From the NCBI GenBank assembly GCA_018222665.1, contig JAAEZW010000120.1, positions 1-6,327 on the forward strand: DNA of 6,327 nucleotides, in the 5' to 3' direction. This document shows, one piece after another, positions 6,028 through 6,327 of this stretch (the first letter of the stretch is position 1; each line of letters begins with the position of its first letter). A model generated the notes under the pieces. That model saw only the letters and a program-made list of their open reading frames with translations. It was not told the DNA's origin and made no database searches. Source of the DNA: Paracoccaceae bacterium. GTDB lineage: Bacteria; Pseudomonadota; Alphaproteobacteria; Rhodobacterales; Rhodobacteraceae. The position numbers and the translations under genes were made by a program.

Positions 6028-6327
6028 TTATAGCTCCAGGTATTTTCGGATTGATCCAGATTTGGGTGAAAGCGCTGCATCGATATCGCGCAGCTCCAAG
6101 GACAATGCCAGCGATCGGCGCTGCATAACGTCCGCAACAAATTCATTCGCCGCGTCAAATAATTTCTGGGCTGCATCTTGCTTGGTTTCCATATCACGGC
6201 CTTCGCGGATACGAACGGAAATATCGATAAACCCATGTTCGGGATTTCCGTCTGCGATCGCATAATGGTCAACCCGAACCGCGCGAACCTTTACCCCAGC
6301 CAATGGAAATGCATCTATTGACGCCGC
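6028..6327 (-). CDS. hpaF: 5-carboxymethyl-2-hydroxymuconate delta-isomerase HpaF, 5' end cut by the window edge
   Basis: Isomerises 5-carboxymethyl-2-hydroxymuconate to 5-carboxymethyl-2-oxo-hex-3-ene-1,7-dioate, between HpaE and HpaG. The frame is open from the right edge to a TAA at 6030-6028, giving 99 codons. It matches the E. coli CHM isomerase (about 126 residues) from mid-protein to the end: FPLAGVKVRAVRVDHYAIADG, then HGFIDISVRIREGRDMETKQ, the LF..AN.F helix, and RRSLALSLELRDIDAALS. Roughly 27-30 N-terminal residues, including the Pro1 base of this tautomerase fold, lie outside the window. A TTG at 6303-6301 could be taken as a start, but the family similarity (FPLAG) continues upstream of it, so it is internal. 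It is the first visible gene of the operon; the promoter must lie further right. Confidence 0.9.
   Translation of the reverse strand, partial: AASIDAFPLAGVKVRAVRVDHYAIADGNPEHGFIDISVRIREGRDMETKQDAAQKLFDAANEFVADVMQRRSLALSLELRDIDAALSPKSGSIRKYLEL
6034..6037 (-). promoter_or_regulatory. Ribosome binding site of hpaE inside the end of hpaF
   Basis: GGAG reads from 6037 to 6034 on the minus strand, with a 6-base spacer (CTATAA) to the hpaE ATG at 6027. It lies within the last codons of hpaF, consistent with coupled translation, and supports this ATG as the hpaE start. Confidence 0.6.

Noticed and set aside
6301..6303. TTG as the start codon of hpaF
   Set aside because: Similarity to CHM isomerases (FPLAG segment) continues upstream through this codon to the window edge, and the protein would lack its catalytic N-terminus.

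Overview
The window is one dense block of genes, all read from the minus strand (right to left). Six of the seven belong to, or sit inside, a homoprotocatechuate (3,4-dihydroxyphenylacetate) meta-cleavage operon. The protein sequences and the roughly balanced base composition suggest an alphaproteobacterium, perhaps a moderate-GC Rhodobacterales relative. This is an impression from protein style and gene set; no phylogenetic marker in the window proves it.

In transcription order the genes are: hpaF (right edge to 6028, 5' part cut off), the CHM isomerase; hpaE (6027-4513), the CHMS dehydrogenase; hpaD (4513-3533), a VOC-type extradiol ring-cleavage dioxygenase; a group II PLP aromatic-L-amino-acid decarboxylase (3524-2112); hpaG (2115-1252), a single-domain FAH-family decarboxylase/isomerase; hpaH (1255-452), the OHED hydratase; and, after 42 non-coding bases, the 5' end of a THUMP-domain RNA methyltransferase gene (409 to the left edge).

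The first six genes are packed with junctions of 0, -1, +8, -4 and -4 bases, so they are very probably one transcript with translational coupling. The logic is ring cleavage (HpaD), oxidation of the semialdehyde (HpaE), isomerisation (HpaF), decarboxylation and isomerisation (HpaG), then hydration (HpaH). The final aldolase (HpaI), the 4-hydroxyphenylacetate hydroxylase (HpaBC), transport, the regulator and the promoter are not in the window and may lie upstream, beyond the right edge.

The most notable feature is the aromatic amino acid decarboxylase in the middle of the operon. It suggests that aromatic amino acids such as tyrosine or DOPA, through their amines and an amine oxidase encoded elsewhere, are an intended source of the (di)hydroxyphenylacetate that the pathway consumes. 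No RNA gene, mobile element, CRISPR array or convincing terminator was seen, and no gap between genes exceeds 42 bases.
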